Origin: AA29 sp041481445
GTDB taxonomy: Bacteria > Acidobacteriota > Vicinamibacteria > Fen-336
Reading direction: 5' to 3'
DNA length: 64,000 nucleotides
Assembly: GCA_041481445.1 (NCBI GenBank)
Contig: JBGPBV010000003.1
Coordinates: 38,743-102,742 of the forward strand
Shown piece after piece: positions 25,193 to 34,009 of the stretch. Made by a program: the position numbers and the translations under genes. The stretch's first letter is position 1. The number at the start of each line of letters is the position of its first letter. The notes below the pieces were generated by a model that searched no databases, had not been told where the DNA came from, and worked only from the letters and a program-made list of their open reading frames with translations.

Positions 25193-25198
25193 CGCCGG

Positions 25199-25690
25199 AT
25201 GTCTTCCGATCGCGCCCCGCGGGCGGGCGCGCCCAGGGCGGATCTCCTCTCGACCGCCGTCGCCACCGCGCTCGGCTCCGGGTACTCCCCGATCGCTCCC
25301 GGGACCGCCGGCTCCGCCGTGGGCCTCCTCTTCTTCTGGCCCCTTCAGCGCCTCCCGGCCGCGGTCCAGGTGGCGGCGCTGCTCGCCCTCTTCGCGGCGG
25401 GGGTCGTGGCGGCCACGCGCGTGGCCCGCGGCGTCGGCCTCGAGGACCCCGGGATCGTGGTGGTGGACGAGGTCGTGGGGATGTGGACCTCGCTGCTCTT
25501 CCTGCCCTTCACGCCCGTGACCGCGCTGGCCGGGTTCGTGCTCTTCCGCATCCTGGACGTCTTCAAGCCCTACCCGGCGCGCCAGCTCGAGTCCCTGCCT
25601 GGTGGCTGGGGCATCATGTGCGACGACGTGATGGCGGGCATCTACGCCAACCTGCTGCTGCGCGCCGGCCAGCTCGCGCTGGGCGCTTGA
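25199..25690 (+). CDS. pgpA: Phosphatidylglycerophosphatase A
   Basis: A 163-residue membrane phosphatase that removes phosphate from phosphatidylglycerol phosphate to give phosphatidylglycerol. PgpA motifs are all present: GSGYSPIAPGTAGS, VVDEVVGMW, FRILDVFKPYPARQLE and IMCDDVMAGIYANL. The Asp/Glu residues in these motifs bind the metal. The ATG at 25199 was chosen because the conserved region starts shortly after; no ribosome site is visible, consistent with a leaderless message. Confidence 0.95.
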   Translation: MSSDRAPRAGAPRADLLSTAVATALGSGYSPIAPGTAGSAVGLLFFWPLQRLPAAVQVAALLALFAAGVVAATRVARGVGLEDPGIVVVDEVVGMWTSLLFLPFTPVTALAGFVLFRILDVFKPYPARQLESLPGGWGIMCDDVMAGIYANLLLRAGQLALGA

Positions 25691-25734
25691 GATCGAGGAC
25701 GGACGAGGTGAACGCGCCGAAGACCTCTGACTTC

Positions 25735-25774
25735 CCCTCCCCCCTACGTGGGGGAGGGATAGGGAGGGGGGGTC
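25735..25774. repeat. REP-like C/G-rich palindrome upstream of cinA
   Basis: CCCTCCCCC (25735-25743) pairs perfectly with GGGGGAGGG (25750-25758) around a six-base loop, followed by a second G-rich block GGGAGGGGGGG that can pair with the same C-rich arm. The element ends six bases before the cinA ATG, and its G-rich part also serves as the likely ribosome site. It resembles the short intergenic palindromes found in many copies in GC-rich genomes. Confidence 0.6.
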
Positions 25775-25779
25775 GATGA

Positions 25780-27030
25780 ATGATTAGAGCCGAGATCATT
25801 GCCGTCGGGAGCGAGCTGCTGACGCCGCTGCGCTCGGACACCAACGCGCTCTACCTCACGGCCAAGCTCCTCGAAGTCGGGATCGACACCGGCGCCCGCG
25901 TCACGGTGGCCGACGACGCGCGCCTGCTCGAGTCCGCCTTCCGGACCGCGCTCGGCCGGGCCGACATCGTGATCGCCACCGGGGGCCTGGGCCCGACGGA
26001 GGACGACCTGACGCGGGAGGCGGCCGCGGCCGCCCTCGGCCGGCCCCTCCACCGGCAGGACGTCCTCATCGAGGAGCTCAAGGCGCGCTTCGCCCGCTTC
26101 GGGCGCGTGATGGCGCCCGTCAACGAGAAGCAGGCCGACGTCATCGAGGGCGCGGTCGTGCTGCGCAACCCGCGGGGCACGGCGCCGGGACAGCGCGTGG
26201 AGAGCGACGGGCGGATGCTCGTGCTCCTCCCGGGGCCGCCGCACGAGATGGCTCCCATGTTCGAGGAGCAGGTCCTGCCCGCCCTGCGCGAGAAGGCGGG
26301 CGGCCGCGCGTTGCGCACCCGCGTCCTCAAGATCGCGGCCATGGGGGAGAGCGACGTCGAGCAGATCGTGGCCCCCATCTACAAGGCCTTCACGAACCCG
26401 CGCACGACGATCCTCGGTGGAGCCGGGCAGGTCGAGCTGCACCTCACCGCGGAGGCAGAGACGCCGGAGGCGGCGGAGGCGCGCATCGAGGAGCTGGCGG
26501 CGCCGATCCGGGAGGCCATGGCCGGCCGCATCTACAGCGAGGACGGCCGCGAGCTGCCGGAGGTGGTGGGTGCCCTGCTCAAGGAGCGGCACCATACGAT
26601 CGCCATCGCGGAGTCCTGCACGGGCGGGCTGCTCGCCGCCCGCCTGACCGAGAAGGCGGGGTCGAGCGCCTACCTCGACCGCGGATGGGTCACCTACTCC
26701 AATCGCGCGAAGGTGGAGGAAGTGGGGGTCGACGCCGCGCTGATCGAAACCCACGGCGCGGTCTCGGGAGAGGTCGCGCAGGCGATGGCCGCCTCCGCGC
26801 GCGCGCGGGCCGGCACCGCCATCGGCGTCGGCCTCACCGGGATCGCCGGACCCGGCGGGGGTACTCCGGACAAGCCGGTCGGGCTCGTCTTCATCGCGCT
26901 CAGCGGCGCCGCCGGCGACCGCGTGCGGCGCGTGCATTTCCCGAGCGACCGCGACCGCGTGCGCTTCCAATCCACGCAGGCGGCCCTGGAGATGATCCGC
27001 CGGGGCCTGCTCGGCCTCACGCCCTTGTGA
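25780..27030 (+). CDS. cinA: CinA-family nicotinamide-nucleotide amidase
   Basis: A 416-residue two-domain protein. The N-terminal MoCF-like domain (about residues 3-170) contains GSELLTPLRSDTN and ATGGLGPTEDDLT; this domain is an ADP-ribose pyrophosphatase in studied homologues. The C-terminal domain (about 255-410) contains AESCTGGLLAARLTEKAGSS and LTGIAGPGGGTPDKPVGLV, the NMN deamidase of pyridine nucleotide salvage. It is followed by thpR with a GTGA overlap. Confidence 0.96.
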   Translation: MIRAEIIAVGSELLTPLRSDTNALYLTAKLLEVGIDTGARVTVADDARLLESAFRTALGRADIVIATGGLGPTEDDLTREAAAAALGRPLHRQDVLIEELKARFARFGRVMAPVNEKQADVIEGAVVLRNPRGTAPGQRVESDGRMLVLLPGPPHEMAPMFEEQVLPALREKAGGRALRTRVLKIAAMGESDVEQIVAPIYKAFTNPRTTILGGAGQVELHLTAEAETPEAAEARIEELAAPIREAMAGRIYSEDGRELPEVVGALLKERHHTIAIAESCTGGLLAARLTEKAGSSAYLDRGWVTYSNRAKVEEVGVDAALIETHGAVSGEVAQAMAASARARAGTAIGVGLTGIAGPGGGTPDKPVGLVFIALSGAAGDRVRRVHFPSDRDRVRFQSTQAALEMIRRGLLGLTPL

Positions 27031-27635
27031 CCGGAGACGCGGAGGCGCCAAAGGCGGCCCCCGCCCCCGACACCCGGGCCGTCCGCGCCTTCCTGGGCCT
27101 GCCCCTTCCGGAGGCCCTGCAGGCGGCGGTGGCCGACACGATCCGCCGGCTGAAGCCGGCGTTGCCGGAGGTGCGCTTCGTGCGCGAGGAGGGCGTCCAC
27201 GTGACGCTGCGCTTCCTGGGCTGGACGCGGGCGGAGAGGCTGGCCGCGCTGGAGGCGCCGCTGCGCGCGGCCGCCGCCGCCTGTCCGCCGCTCGAGGTGG
27301 GGGTGCGGGGCGTCGGCACCTTCCCCGAGCGCGGGAGCCCGCGCGTCCTCTGGCTGGGGCTCGCGATGCCGGCGGCCGCGGGCGCCCTGCAGCAGGCCTG
27401 CGAGAGGGCGGCGGTGGCGGCGGGGTTCGAGCCGGAGCCGCGCGCGTTCCATCCCCACCTGACCCTGGGACGCTGGCGGGACCGCGCCCGCCGGCCGGTC
27501 CTGCCCGAGGTCGACCTCGGCACCGGCGGCGTCGATCGCCTCGTCCTCTTTCGCAGCCAGCCCCGCGCCTCCGGCTCCGAATACACCCCGCTCGCGGTGT
27601 TCCCGCTCGAAGGCGCGCTTTCGCCGGTGCGATAG
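27027..27635 (+). CDS. thpR: RNA 2',3'-cyclic phosphodiesterase (ThpR/LigT family)
   Basis: A 202-residue 2H phosphoesterase. The two catalytic motifs are HVTLRFLG and HPHLTLGR, each with the HxTL signature on an inner strand. Family members hydrolyse 2',3'-cyclic phosphates on RNA; the physiological substrate is unclear. The GTG start at 27027 overlaps the cinA stop. The cinA-thpR pairing is frequent in bacteria. Confidence 0.93.
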   Translation: MTGDAEAPKAAPAPDTRAVRAFLGLPLPEALQAAVADTIRRLKPALPEVRFVREEGVHVTLRFLGWTRAERLAALEAPLRAAAAACPPLEVGVRGVGTFPERGSPRVLWLGLAMPAAAGALQQACERAAVAAGFEPEPRAFHPHLTLGRWRDRARRPVLPEVDLGTGGVDRLVLFRSQPRASGSEYTPLAVFPLEGALSPVR

Positions 27636-27650
27636 ACTCCGCGGGTCACC

Positions 27651-28265
27651 ATGGGCCACGGCCTCGCGTCCGCCCTCGCGCTGGTCCTCGCCTACCTGCT
27701 CGGATCGATCCCCTTCAGCTACCTCGTGGCCCGGGGGAAGGGCATCGACGTGCGCACGGTGGGCAGCGGGAACGTGGGCGCCACGAACGTCATGCGGAGC
27801 GCGGGCCGGGGGGCCGGCCTGATGGCCTTCGCGCTGGACTTCCTGAAGGGCTCGGCCGCGACCTGGCTGGCAGCCCGGCTGGCGGGGACCACGGTCGCCT
27901 CCGTGGCGGCGGTGGTGGCCGCCCTCGGCCACATGCACCCGGTGTGGCTCTCGTTCAAGGGCGGCAAGGGTGTCGCCACCGGCGCGGGCGCGTTCCTGCC
28001 CCTGATTCCCGTGCCGACCGTCCTCGGGCTGACCACCTTCGCCGTGGTGGCCGCGATCACGCGCTACGCGTCGGTCGGATCGATCGCGGGCGCGGCCGCC
28101 CTTCCCGTGTCCGCCCTCCTCCTGCACGCCCGGCCCGCGCCCGTGGCCGCCGCCGCCGCCATCGCGGCCCTGATCCTCTGGAAGCACCGCGCCAACCTGG
28201 GGCGCATCGTGGCGGGGACGGAGAGCCGCATCGGGTCGCGCGCGACGGGCGCGGGCACGCCATGA
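27651..28265 (+). CDS. plsY: Acyl-phosphate:glycerol-3-phosphate acyltransferase PlsY
   Basis: A 204-residue multi-pass membrane acyltransferase that makes lysophosphatidic acid from acyl-phosphate and glycerol-3-phosphate. It shows the three conserved cytoplasmic motifs GSIPFSYLVARGKGIDVRTV, GSGNVGATNVMR and SFKGGKGVATGAG. It overlaps gpsA by ATGA, so the enzyme that makes glycerol-3-phosphate and the one that acylates it are translated together. No ribosome site is evident. Confidence 0.97.
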   Translation: MGHGLASALALVLAYLLGSIPFSYLVARGKGIDVRTVGSGNVGATNVMRSAGRGAGLMAFALDFLKGSAATWLAARLAGTTVASVAAVVAALGHMHPVWLSFKGGKGVATGAGAFLPLIPVPTVLGLTTFAVVAAITRYASVGSIAGAAALPVSALLLHARPAPVAAAAAIAALILWKHRANLGRIVAGTESRIGSRATGAGTP

Positions 28266-29245
28266 ACGTGGCCGTGCTGGGCGCAGGGTCCTGGGGGACC
28301 GCGCTGGCCGCGCACCTGGCCCGCTGCCCGCACGCGGTGCGCCTCTGGGCGCGCGACCCCGTACTGGCGCGGGACTTGGTGGCGCGCGGCGAGAACGCGC
28401 GCTACCTGCCCGGGGTCACGCTTCCCGCCATGGTCGTCACCAGCGAGATCGAGGAGGCGCTGGCGGGCGCGTCCATCGCGTTGGTGGCCATCCCCTCCGA
28501 GTTCTGCCGCGCCACCTACCGCGCGATCCGCGAGCGGCGGGGGCCGGAGACGATCCTCGTGTCCGCGACCAAGGGGCTCGAGCTCGACACCCTCCGCCGC
28601 ATGAGCGAGGTGGCGGCGGAGGAGGCGCCCGGCTACGCGGTGGCCGTGCTCTCCGGCCCTTCGTTCGCGCTCGAGGTCGCGCAGGGACAGCCCACCACGG
28701 TCGTGGTGGCCTCGCGCGACCTCGCGGTGGCGGAGGCCGTCCAGCGCGCGGTCTCCAGCCGGACCTTCCGCGCCTACTCGAGCGACGACGTGACGGGGGT
28801 GGAGCTGGGGGGCGCGCTCAAGAACATCATCGCGATCGCCGCCGGCATCGTCGACGGCCTCGGCTACGGCCACAACACGGCGGCCGCCCTCATCACCCGC
28901 GGCCTGGCCGAGATCGCCCGCCTGGCGGTCGCCCTCGGGGCCCGCCCGGACACCCTCTCCGGCCTGGCCGGCCTGGGCGACCTCGTCTTGACCTGCACCG
29001 GCGCGCTCTCCCGGAACCGCCGGGTGGGGCAGGCCCTCGGAGCCGGACGGTCTCTCGACGAGGCGCTGGGCGAGCTGCACATGGTGGCGGAGGGCGTCCG
29101 CACCACCCGCGCCGCCTGCGCCCTGGCCGAGAAGGGCGGCGTCGAGATGCCCATCGCAAGCCAGATGCTTGCCGTGCTTTATGAGGGCAAGCCGCCCCGG
29201 GACGCCGTCGAGGAGCTCATGTTGCGTACCCTCAAAAGAGAGTAG
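28262..29245 (+). CDS. gpsA: NAD(P)-dependent glycerol-3-phosphate dehydrogenase
   Basis: A 327-residue enzyme that reduces dihydroxyacetone phosphate to sn-glycerol-3-phosphate. It has the Rossmann motif GAGSWGTALA, the conserved VSATKGLE and LSGPSFALEVA segments and the catalytic region GVELGGALKNIIAIAAG. C-terminal motifs LAGLGDLVLTC and SRNRRVG are intact. It is coupled to plsY. Confidence 0.98.
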   Translation: MNVAVLGAGSWGTALAAHLARCPHAVRLWARDPVLARDLVARGENARYLPGVTLPAMVVTSEIEEALAGASIALVAIPSEFCRATYRAIRERRGPETILVSATKGLELDTLRRMSEVAAEEAPGYAVAVLSGPSFALEVAQGQPTTVVVASRDLAVAEAVQRAVSSRTFRAYSSDDVTGVELGGALKNIIAIAAGIVDGLGYGHNTAAALITRGLAEIARLAVALGARPDTLSGLAGLGDLVLTCTGALSRNRRVGQALGAGRSLDEALGELHMVAEGVRTTRAACALAEKGGVEMPIASQMLAVLYEGKPPRDAVEELMLRTLKRE

Positions 29246-29250
29246 ACTAT
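29222..29250 (+). promoter_or_regulatory. Candidate promoter of the cyclase gene
   Basis: TTGCGT (29222-29227) and GACTAT (29245-29250) are separated by 17 bases. It overlaps the last codons of gpsA. Expected start is near 29257, just before a strong hairpin in the leader. Confidence 0.45.
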
Positions 29251-29257
29251 GGGGCCG

Positions 29258-29284
29258 CGACGCGGCGCCCGGACCGCCGCGTCG
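29258..29284 (+). other. Hairpin in the leader of the cyclase gene
   Basis: CGACGCGGCG (29258-29267) and CGCCGCGTCG (29275-29284) form a perfect 10-bp stem with a seven-base loop. It ends eight bases before the ATG. There is no T-run for termination and no separate ribosome site, so it may affect translation or mRNA stability. Confidence 0.5.
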
Positions 29285-29292
29285 AAGCTCGA

Positions 29293-30957
29293 ATGTACCG
29301 GTTGATCTATCAGGACGGCGACACCCCGCAGGCGTACACGTTCACCGAGGGCGAAGTCACGATCGGCCGCTCTCCGGACTGCCAGATCGTCCTCAAGGAC
29401 TTCGGCATCTCCCGTACCCACGCCAAGCTGGTAGCGGACGAGGACGGAGTCCGCATCCAGGACCTCAAGTCCAAGAACGGGACCCAGGTCAACGGCGTCC
29501 CGGTGGTGGAGGCGCCGCTCAAGGACGGGGACCGCATCCTGCTGGGCAAGTTCCAGCTCAGCTTCAGCAAGACGCTCGAAGGCAAGGTCGTCCTCGACGA
29601 GGCCAAGCCCCTCTCGGAAGAGGCGGGCACGATCATCCGCAGCGTCGGCGAGCTCAGCAAGCTCCTCTCCGACACCGGCCAGCAGGCGGCGGGGCTGGCG
29701 GAGAAGAAGGCCGCCCCCGACGTCCAGGACGTCGAGAAGGCGAACCGGATCCTCAAGGTCCTGACCAAGGTCGCGGAGACGCTCATCGCCGTCCGTCCGG
29801 TCGAAGAGGTCCTCCACCAGGTCATGGACATCGTGTTCGAGCACGTGCCTGCGGACCGCGGGTTCTTGATGCTGAGCGAGGACGGGTCGGACAAGCTGAT
29901 CCCGATGGTGGTCAAGCACCGGAATTCCAGCTCCGCGACCGAGGGGAAGATCTCGATCTCCAAGACCATCGCCGACCGCGTGACCAAGGACAGGGTCTCG
30001 ATCCTCACCTCGGACGCCCTCGTCGATCCCCGCTTCGGGGCCGGCGACTCCATCCGCTTCCACGGCATCCGCAGCGCGATGTGCGCGCCCCTCTGGAACA
30101 AGGAGCAGGTCATCGGGATCATCCACGTGGACTCCCCGATGCTGACGAACTGCTTCACCCTGAACGACCTCGACCTCTTGACCGCCCTCGCCAACTACGC
30201 GGCGGTGGCGGTGGAGCGGGCGCGGCTCAACCAGAAGATCATCGCGGAAGAGAAGAAGAGGGAGCGCCTGGGCCGGTTCCTGTCCCCCCAGGTGACCGCG
30301 CGCATCATCGCCGCCACCTCGGAGTCGCAGGGCATGGCCCTGGGCGTGCCCGAGGTCAAGGAGGTCAGCGTCCTCTTCTCCGACATCGTGGGCTTCACCA
30401 CCATGTCCGAGAAGATGAGCCCGGCCGCCGTCTCCCTCCTCCTCAACGACTACTTCTCGCGGATGACGGACATCATCTTCAAGTACGAGGGCACGCTCGA
30501 CAAATACATCGGGGACGCGATCATGGCCGTCTGGGGCGCTCCCCTCGACATGGCCGACCATGCCGTCCGCGCCATCAAGGCCGCCCTCGAGATGAGGGAG
30601 CAGCTCGAGGTCTTCAACACCGAGCGCAAGGAGCCGACCCTGCGCATCCGCATCGGGATCAACAGCGGCAAGGCGGTGGCGGGCGAGATCGGCGGGATCA
30701 ACAAGAAGGAATACACCGTGCTCGGCGACACCGTGAACACGGCCAGCCGCCTGGAGAGCTCGGTGGCCAAGCCCATGACCATCGTCATCGGCGAGAACAC
30801 CTACAACGCGGTCAGGGAGCAGTTCGAGTGCAAGAGCCTCGGCCCCGCCACCCTCAAGGGCAAGGAGCGGACGGTCGAGGTGTACGAGGTGCTGGGCCCC
30901 GTCGGCATGGCCGCGGGCGTTTCGCCGCCCCGTCCCGCGGCCTCCGGCGAGGTCTAG
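29293..30957 (+). CDS. FHA-GAF-class III adenylate/guanylate cyclase
   Basis: A 554-residue soluble protein. An N-terminal FHA domain (about residues 20-95) has GRSPDCQIVL, SRTH and SKNG. A GAF domain spans about 160-310. A class III nucleotide cyclase domain (about 340-535) has metal-binding D364 (FSDIVGF) and D408 (GDAIMAVWG), K404 and NTASR for transition-state binding. All catalytic residues are present, and the Lys suggests ATP as substrate. The FHA probably ties activity to Ser/Thr phosphorylation and the GAF to a small ligand. It is followed by an HD-GYP protein. Confidence 0.93.
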   Translation: MYRLIYQDGDTPQAYTFTEGEVTIGRSPDCQIVLKDFGISRTHAKLVADEDGVRIQDLKSKNGTQVNGVPVVEAPLKDGDRILLGKFQLSFSKTLEGKVVLDEAKPLSEEAGTIIRSVGELSKLLSDTGQQAAGLAEKKAAPDVQDVEKANRILKVLTKVAETLIAVRPVEEVLHQVMDIVFEHVPADRGFLMLSEDGSDKLIPMVVKHRNSSSATEGKISISKTIADRVTKDRVSILTSDALVDPRFGAGDSIRFHGIRSAMCAPLWNKEQVIGIIHVDSPMLTNCFTLNDLDLLTALANYAAVAVERARLNQKIIAEEKKRERLGRFLSPQVTARIIAATSESQGMALGVPEVKEVSVLFSDIVGFTTMSEKMSPAAVSLLLNDYFSRMTDIIFKYEGTLDKYIGDAIMAVWGAPLDMADHAVRAIKAALEMREQLEVFNTERKEPTLRIRIGINSGKAVAGEIGGINKKEYTVLGDTVNTASRLESSVAKPMTIVIGENTYNAVREQFECKSLGPATLKGKERTVEVYEVLGPVGMAAGVSPPRPAASGEV

Positions 30958-30960
30958 CGG

Positions 30961-32811
30961 GTGGCGGCGGCCGGCGCCCCCGCCCCCACTCCAGACGACG
31001 GCCCGGGCTCGTTGCCCCCGGAAGCCGGCGTGACCGCCTCGCCCGCCGCCCCTCCGCGCCGCCGCGGCCGCATCCTCGACTCGCTGCTGCTCCTCCTGTT
31101 CGCGGTCGGCGTGGTCCCGCTGGTGGCGACGTCCTTCCACCTCGTCTCCAAGAGCCAGGAGATCCTGGAGCTGGACCAGAAGAGCATCCAGCTCGACAAG
31201 GCGCGCAGCCTGTCCCAGCAGGTCTCGACCTACCTCAAGAGCCTCCAGCAGCAGACGGTGGCCATCGCGCGGACCCTGGAGGTGGACACGCCGCGCGACC
31301 AGTTCGCGGCCAAGGTCGCGCGCATCCGCGAGGTCGACGGCCTCAAGCGCTACGTGGAGGGCACGAGCAACTTCGTGTCGGTGAGCGTGGTGGACGCCAA
31401 GGGCTCCGGCGCGCGCTCGGGCGTCCAGCTGAGCGAGCCCATCATCGAGCAGCTCCTGGAGGAGGGGTGGCGGCGCGGCATGCAGGACGGCTCCATGGTG
31501 AGCCACCCCGTGATCTCCACCTCCCTCCAGGAGCCGGTGATGGTCCTGACCGAGCCCATCAAGCCGGGCGGAGCCGAGCCCAAGGGGGTCGTGCTGGTGG
31601 TGGCGAGCCTGGGCCCGCTCTGGAACACCACCAGGCAGATGGGCCAGGAAGGCCTCTTCGACGTCTACGTCGTGGACGGGCGGGGCTCGCTGGTCGCGCA
31701 CTCCGACCCCTCGCGCCTCCAGGGGGACCTGGACGTGTCGGGGGTCGAGATCGTCCGGCAGTTCATCGAGTCGGGTGGCAAGGCCGGCGCCACTACCTCC
31801 TTCACGATCCAGACCCCGAAAGGGGCGGTGAAGATGCTCGGCACCTACGCCGGAGTGCCGGAATCGAGCTGGGGCGTCATCGTCCAGGTCGAGCAGGACA
31901 AGGCCTACTACAGCGCGATCCAGATGCGCTACCAGTCGCTGGCCCTGGTCGCGCTGGTCACCGTGGCCGCCATCGTGTTCGGGACCCTGTTCGCCGGCCA
32001 GATCAGCCGCCCCATCCAGGAGCTGGCCCGCGGGGCCCGGCGCCTGGCCGGCGGCAACTGGGACACGCGGGTGGCCGTGCGCGGCCGGAACGAGGTCGGC
32101 GTCCTCGCCGAGACCTTCAACCACATGGGCGACGAGATCCAGAAGGCCTTCCTGGAGATCCAGCGCCAGGCGAACGTGAACAAGGAGCTGTTCATGGGCT
32201 CCATCCGCATGCTCGCCAACGCCATCGACGAGAAGGACCCCTACACGCGCGGCCACAGCGAGCGCGTGGCCTTCTACTCGATGCTGATGGCCCGCCACCT
32301 CGGCATGTCGGACGAGGAGGTCGAGCGCGTCCACCTCTCCGGCATCATCCACGACGTGGGCAAGATCGGCATCGAGGACCGCATACTGCGCAAGCCGGCC
32401 GCCCTCACCGACGACGAGTACGAGATCATGAAGCAGCACCCGCGCAAGGGCGAGCACATCCTGGACGCGGTGCCGCTCCTCAAGCAGATGGCGGGCGCGG
32501 GCCTCATGCACCACGAGAACTGGGACGGCAGCGGCTACCCCGACGGCCGCAAGGGCGAGGACATCCCGCTGCTGGGCCGGATCGTGAGCGTGGCCGACGC
32601 CTTCGACGCCATGACCACCGACCGTCCGTACTCCAAGGCCATGACGTTCGAGGCGGCGCTGGGCCGGCTGCGCTTCCTGGCCGGCAAGAAGTTCGACCCG
32701 CTCTGCGTGGAGGCGATCGAGAAGGCGGCCGCGGTGGGCGACCTCACGCCGGCCAAGGCGCGGCGGGCGTCGGTGGCGGCGCGGCAAGCCGGAGAGGCAG
32801 TGGCCAGCTAG
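30961..32811 (+). CDS. Cache-HAMP-HD-GYP transmembrane phosphodiesterase
   Basis: A 616-residue membrane protein starting with GTG, three bases after the cyclase. It has a Pro/Ala-rich tail, membrane helix 1 (about residues 38-60), an extracytoplasmic Cache-type sensor (about 65-320), membrane helix 2 (about 322-345), HAMP (about 345-400) and HD-GYP (about 418-590). Catalytic motifs are complete: HD at 464-465 (HDVGKIG), HHE at 517-519 and GYP at 525-527. HD-GYP enzymes degrade c-di-GMP or related cyclic dinucleotides. It probably senses an extracellular small molecule. Confidence 0.93.
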   Translation: MAAAGAPAPTPDDGPGSLPPEAGVTASPAAPPRRRGRILDSLLLLLFAVGVVPLVATSFHLVSKSQEILELDQKSIQLDKARSLSQQVSTYLKSLQQQTVAIARTLEVDTPRDQFAAKVARIREVDGLKRYVEGTSNFVSVSVVDAKGSGARSGVQLSEPIIEQLLEEGWRRGMQDGSMVSHPVISTSLQEPVMVLTEPIKPGGAEPKGVVLVVASLGPLWNTTRQMGQEGLFDVYVVDGRGSLVAHSDPSRLQGDLDVSGVEIVRQFIESGGKAGATTSFTIQTPKGAVKMLGTYAGVPESSWGVIVQVEQDKAYYSAIQMRYQSLALVALVTVAAIVFGTLFAGQISRPIQELARGARRLAGGNWDTRVAVRGRNEVGVLAETFNHMGDEIQKAFLEIQRQANVNKELFMGSIRMLANAIDEKDPYTRGHSERVAFYSMLMARHLGMSDEEVERVHLSGIIHDVGKIGIEDRILRKPAALTDDEYEIMKQHPRKGEHILDAVPLLKQMAGAGLMHHENWDGSGYPDGRKGEDIPLLGRIVSVADAFDAMTTDRPYSKAMTFEAALGRLRFLAGKKFDPLCVEAIEKAAAVGDLTPAKARRASVAARQAGEAVAS

Positions 32812-32862
32812 GGTGCCGGCCTCGCTCGGCCAGGACCCATTGCGGCGGGCCTCCCCGGGACA

Positions 32863-33618
32863 ATGACGACCATGGGCAAGCTCCGCGTGTGGACGTTCGG
32901 TGGGCTCGTGCTGGCCGCGGCGGCGGTGGCCGGGGCGCAGGCGCCCGATCCGGAGGTGAGCTTCAATGCCGGGCTGTCGCATCTCCGGGAGGGCCGGCCC
33001 GCGCTCGCCGTGGAAGAGTTCCGCAAGGCGGTGCGCCAGGACGCCAAGAACGCCTATTTCCAGAAGGGGCTCGGCCAGGCCTACCTCGCCCTCGGCAAGT
33101 ACGACGACGCGGTCTCCGCCTTCCGCAAGGCGCTCGAGCTCAACCCGTACTACACCGACGTGCGCAACGACCTCGGGACCGCCCTGATCCTCTCCGGCCG
33201 GCGCAACGAGGGGCTGAGCGAGTTCCTGGCCGCCTTCAACGACCCGACCAACCCCACGCCGGAGATCTCGTCGCGCAACCTGGGACGGGCCTACCTCGAC
33301 GGCAAGAGCTATCCGGAGGCGATCAACTGGTACCGCACCAGCGTCGGCCGGAACAAGAGCTATCCCGACGCGTACCTCGGCCTGGCGGAGGCGCTGATGG
33401 CGACCGGCCGCACCGACGAGGCGGTGGCCACCCTGGAGACGGCGGCCAGGGAATGCCCGCAGAGCGCGGACGTCCTGATGACGCTCGGTGAGGCCTACTC
33501 GCGCGTCGGCCGTTTCGGGGAAGCGCGCACGCGCCTCGAAGAGGCCCGCCGCAAGGATCCCGGAGGCCCCGTCGGCCGGCGGGCGGCCCAGCTGCTGCAG
33601 CAGTTCCCAGCGAAATAG
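32863..33618 (+). CDS. Exported TPR protein
   Basis: A 251-residue protein with a cleavable-type signal peptide (about residues 1-26, ending AGAQA) followed by about six TPR units, for example AYFQKGLGQAYLALGKYDDA. The arrangement resembles PilF/PilW or general periplasmic TPR adaptors, but there is no lipobox. A second ATG nine bases downstream is a possible start. It follows the HD-GYP gene by 51 bases and precedes the roadblock-ftsY-rib operon. Confidence 0.82.
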   Translation: MTTMGKLRVWTFGGLVLAAAAVAGAQAPDPEVSFNAGLSHLREGRPALAVEEFRKAVRQDAKNAYFQKGLGQAYLALGKYDDAVSAFRKALELNPYYTDVRNDLGTALILSGRRNEGLSEFLAAFNDPTNPTPEISSRNLGRAYLDGKSYPEAINWYRTSVGRNKSYPDAYLGLAEALMATGRTDEAVATLETAARECPQSADVLMTLGEAYSRVGRFGEARTRLEEARRKDPGGPVGRRAAQLLQQFPAK

Positions 33619-33655
33619 CGCCACGTTAAACTGGGGAGTCCCTGTCCCACTCCCC

Positions 33656-34009
33656 ATGCCCTACCAGCGCATCCTGGACGATCTGATCGGGTCGGTCGAC
33701 GGCTACGCCGCGCTTCTCCTCGACGGAGAAGGGGAGGTGGCGATCCAGGCCGGCTCCCGCGACGAGCGGCACCGCCTGATCGGCGCCTACCAGGGGATCG
33801 GACTGGCCACGGCGCGCCGGACCCTGGCCAAGTACGGCGGCGGGGACCCCATCCGGTACATGCTGTGCCGCTACGCCGCCGCCATCGTCATCCTGCGCCC
33901 GCTGAAGGACGGCTACTTCCTGGTGCTGTCGCTGCCCGTGGACGGACGCGTCGCGGAGGGCCTCCATCTCACGGAGAAGGCCCAGGAGAGGCTCAACCGG
34001 GAGCTCTGA
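33656..34009 (+). CDS. Roadblock/LC7-like (MglB-type) protein
   Basis: A 117-residue alpha/beta protein whose pattern (ILDDLIGSVDGYAALLLDGEGEVAI, then AAAIVILRPLKDGYFLVLSL) resembles the Roadblock/LC7 fold. Bacterial members such as MglB regulate small Ras-like GTPases in polarity and motility. No MglA-type GTPase is in the window. Its stop overlaps the ftsY start (TGATG), so it is co-translated with ftsY. The family call is by pattern only. Confidence 0.6.
   Translation: MPYQRILDDLIGSVDGYAALLLDGEGEVAIQAGSRDERHRLIGAYQGIGLATARRTLAKYGGGDPIRYMLCRYAAAIVILRPLKDGYFLVLSLPVDGRVAEGLHLTEKAQERLNREL

Noticed and set aside
29179..33657. 1492-codon open frame antisense to the cyclase, HD-GYP and TPR genes
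   Set aside because: It spans three well-supported genes on the other strand and gives His/Asp/Leu-rich low-complexity protein; a GC artefact.
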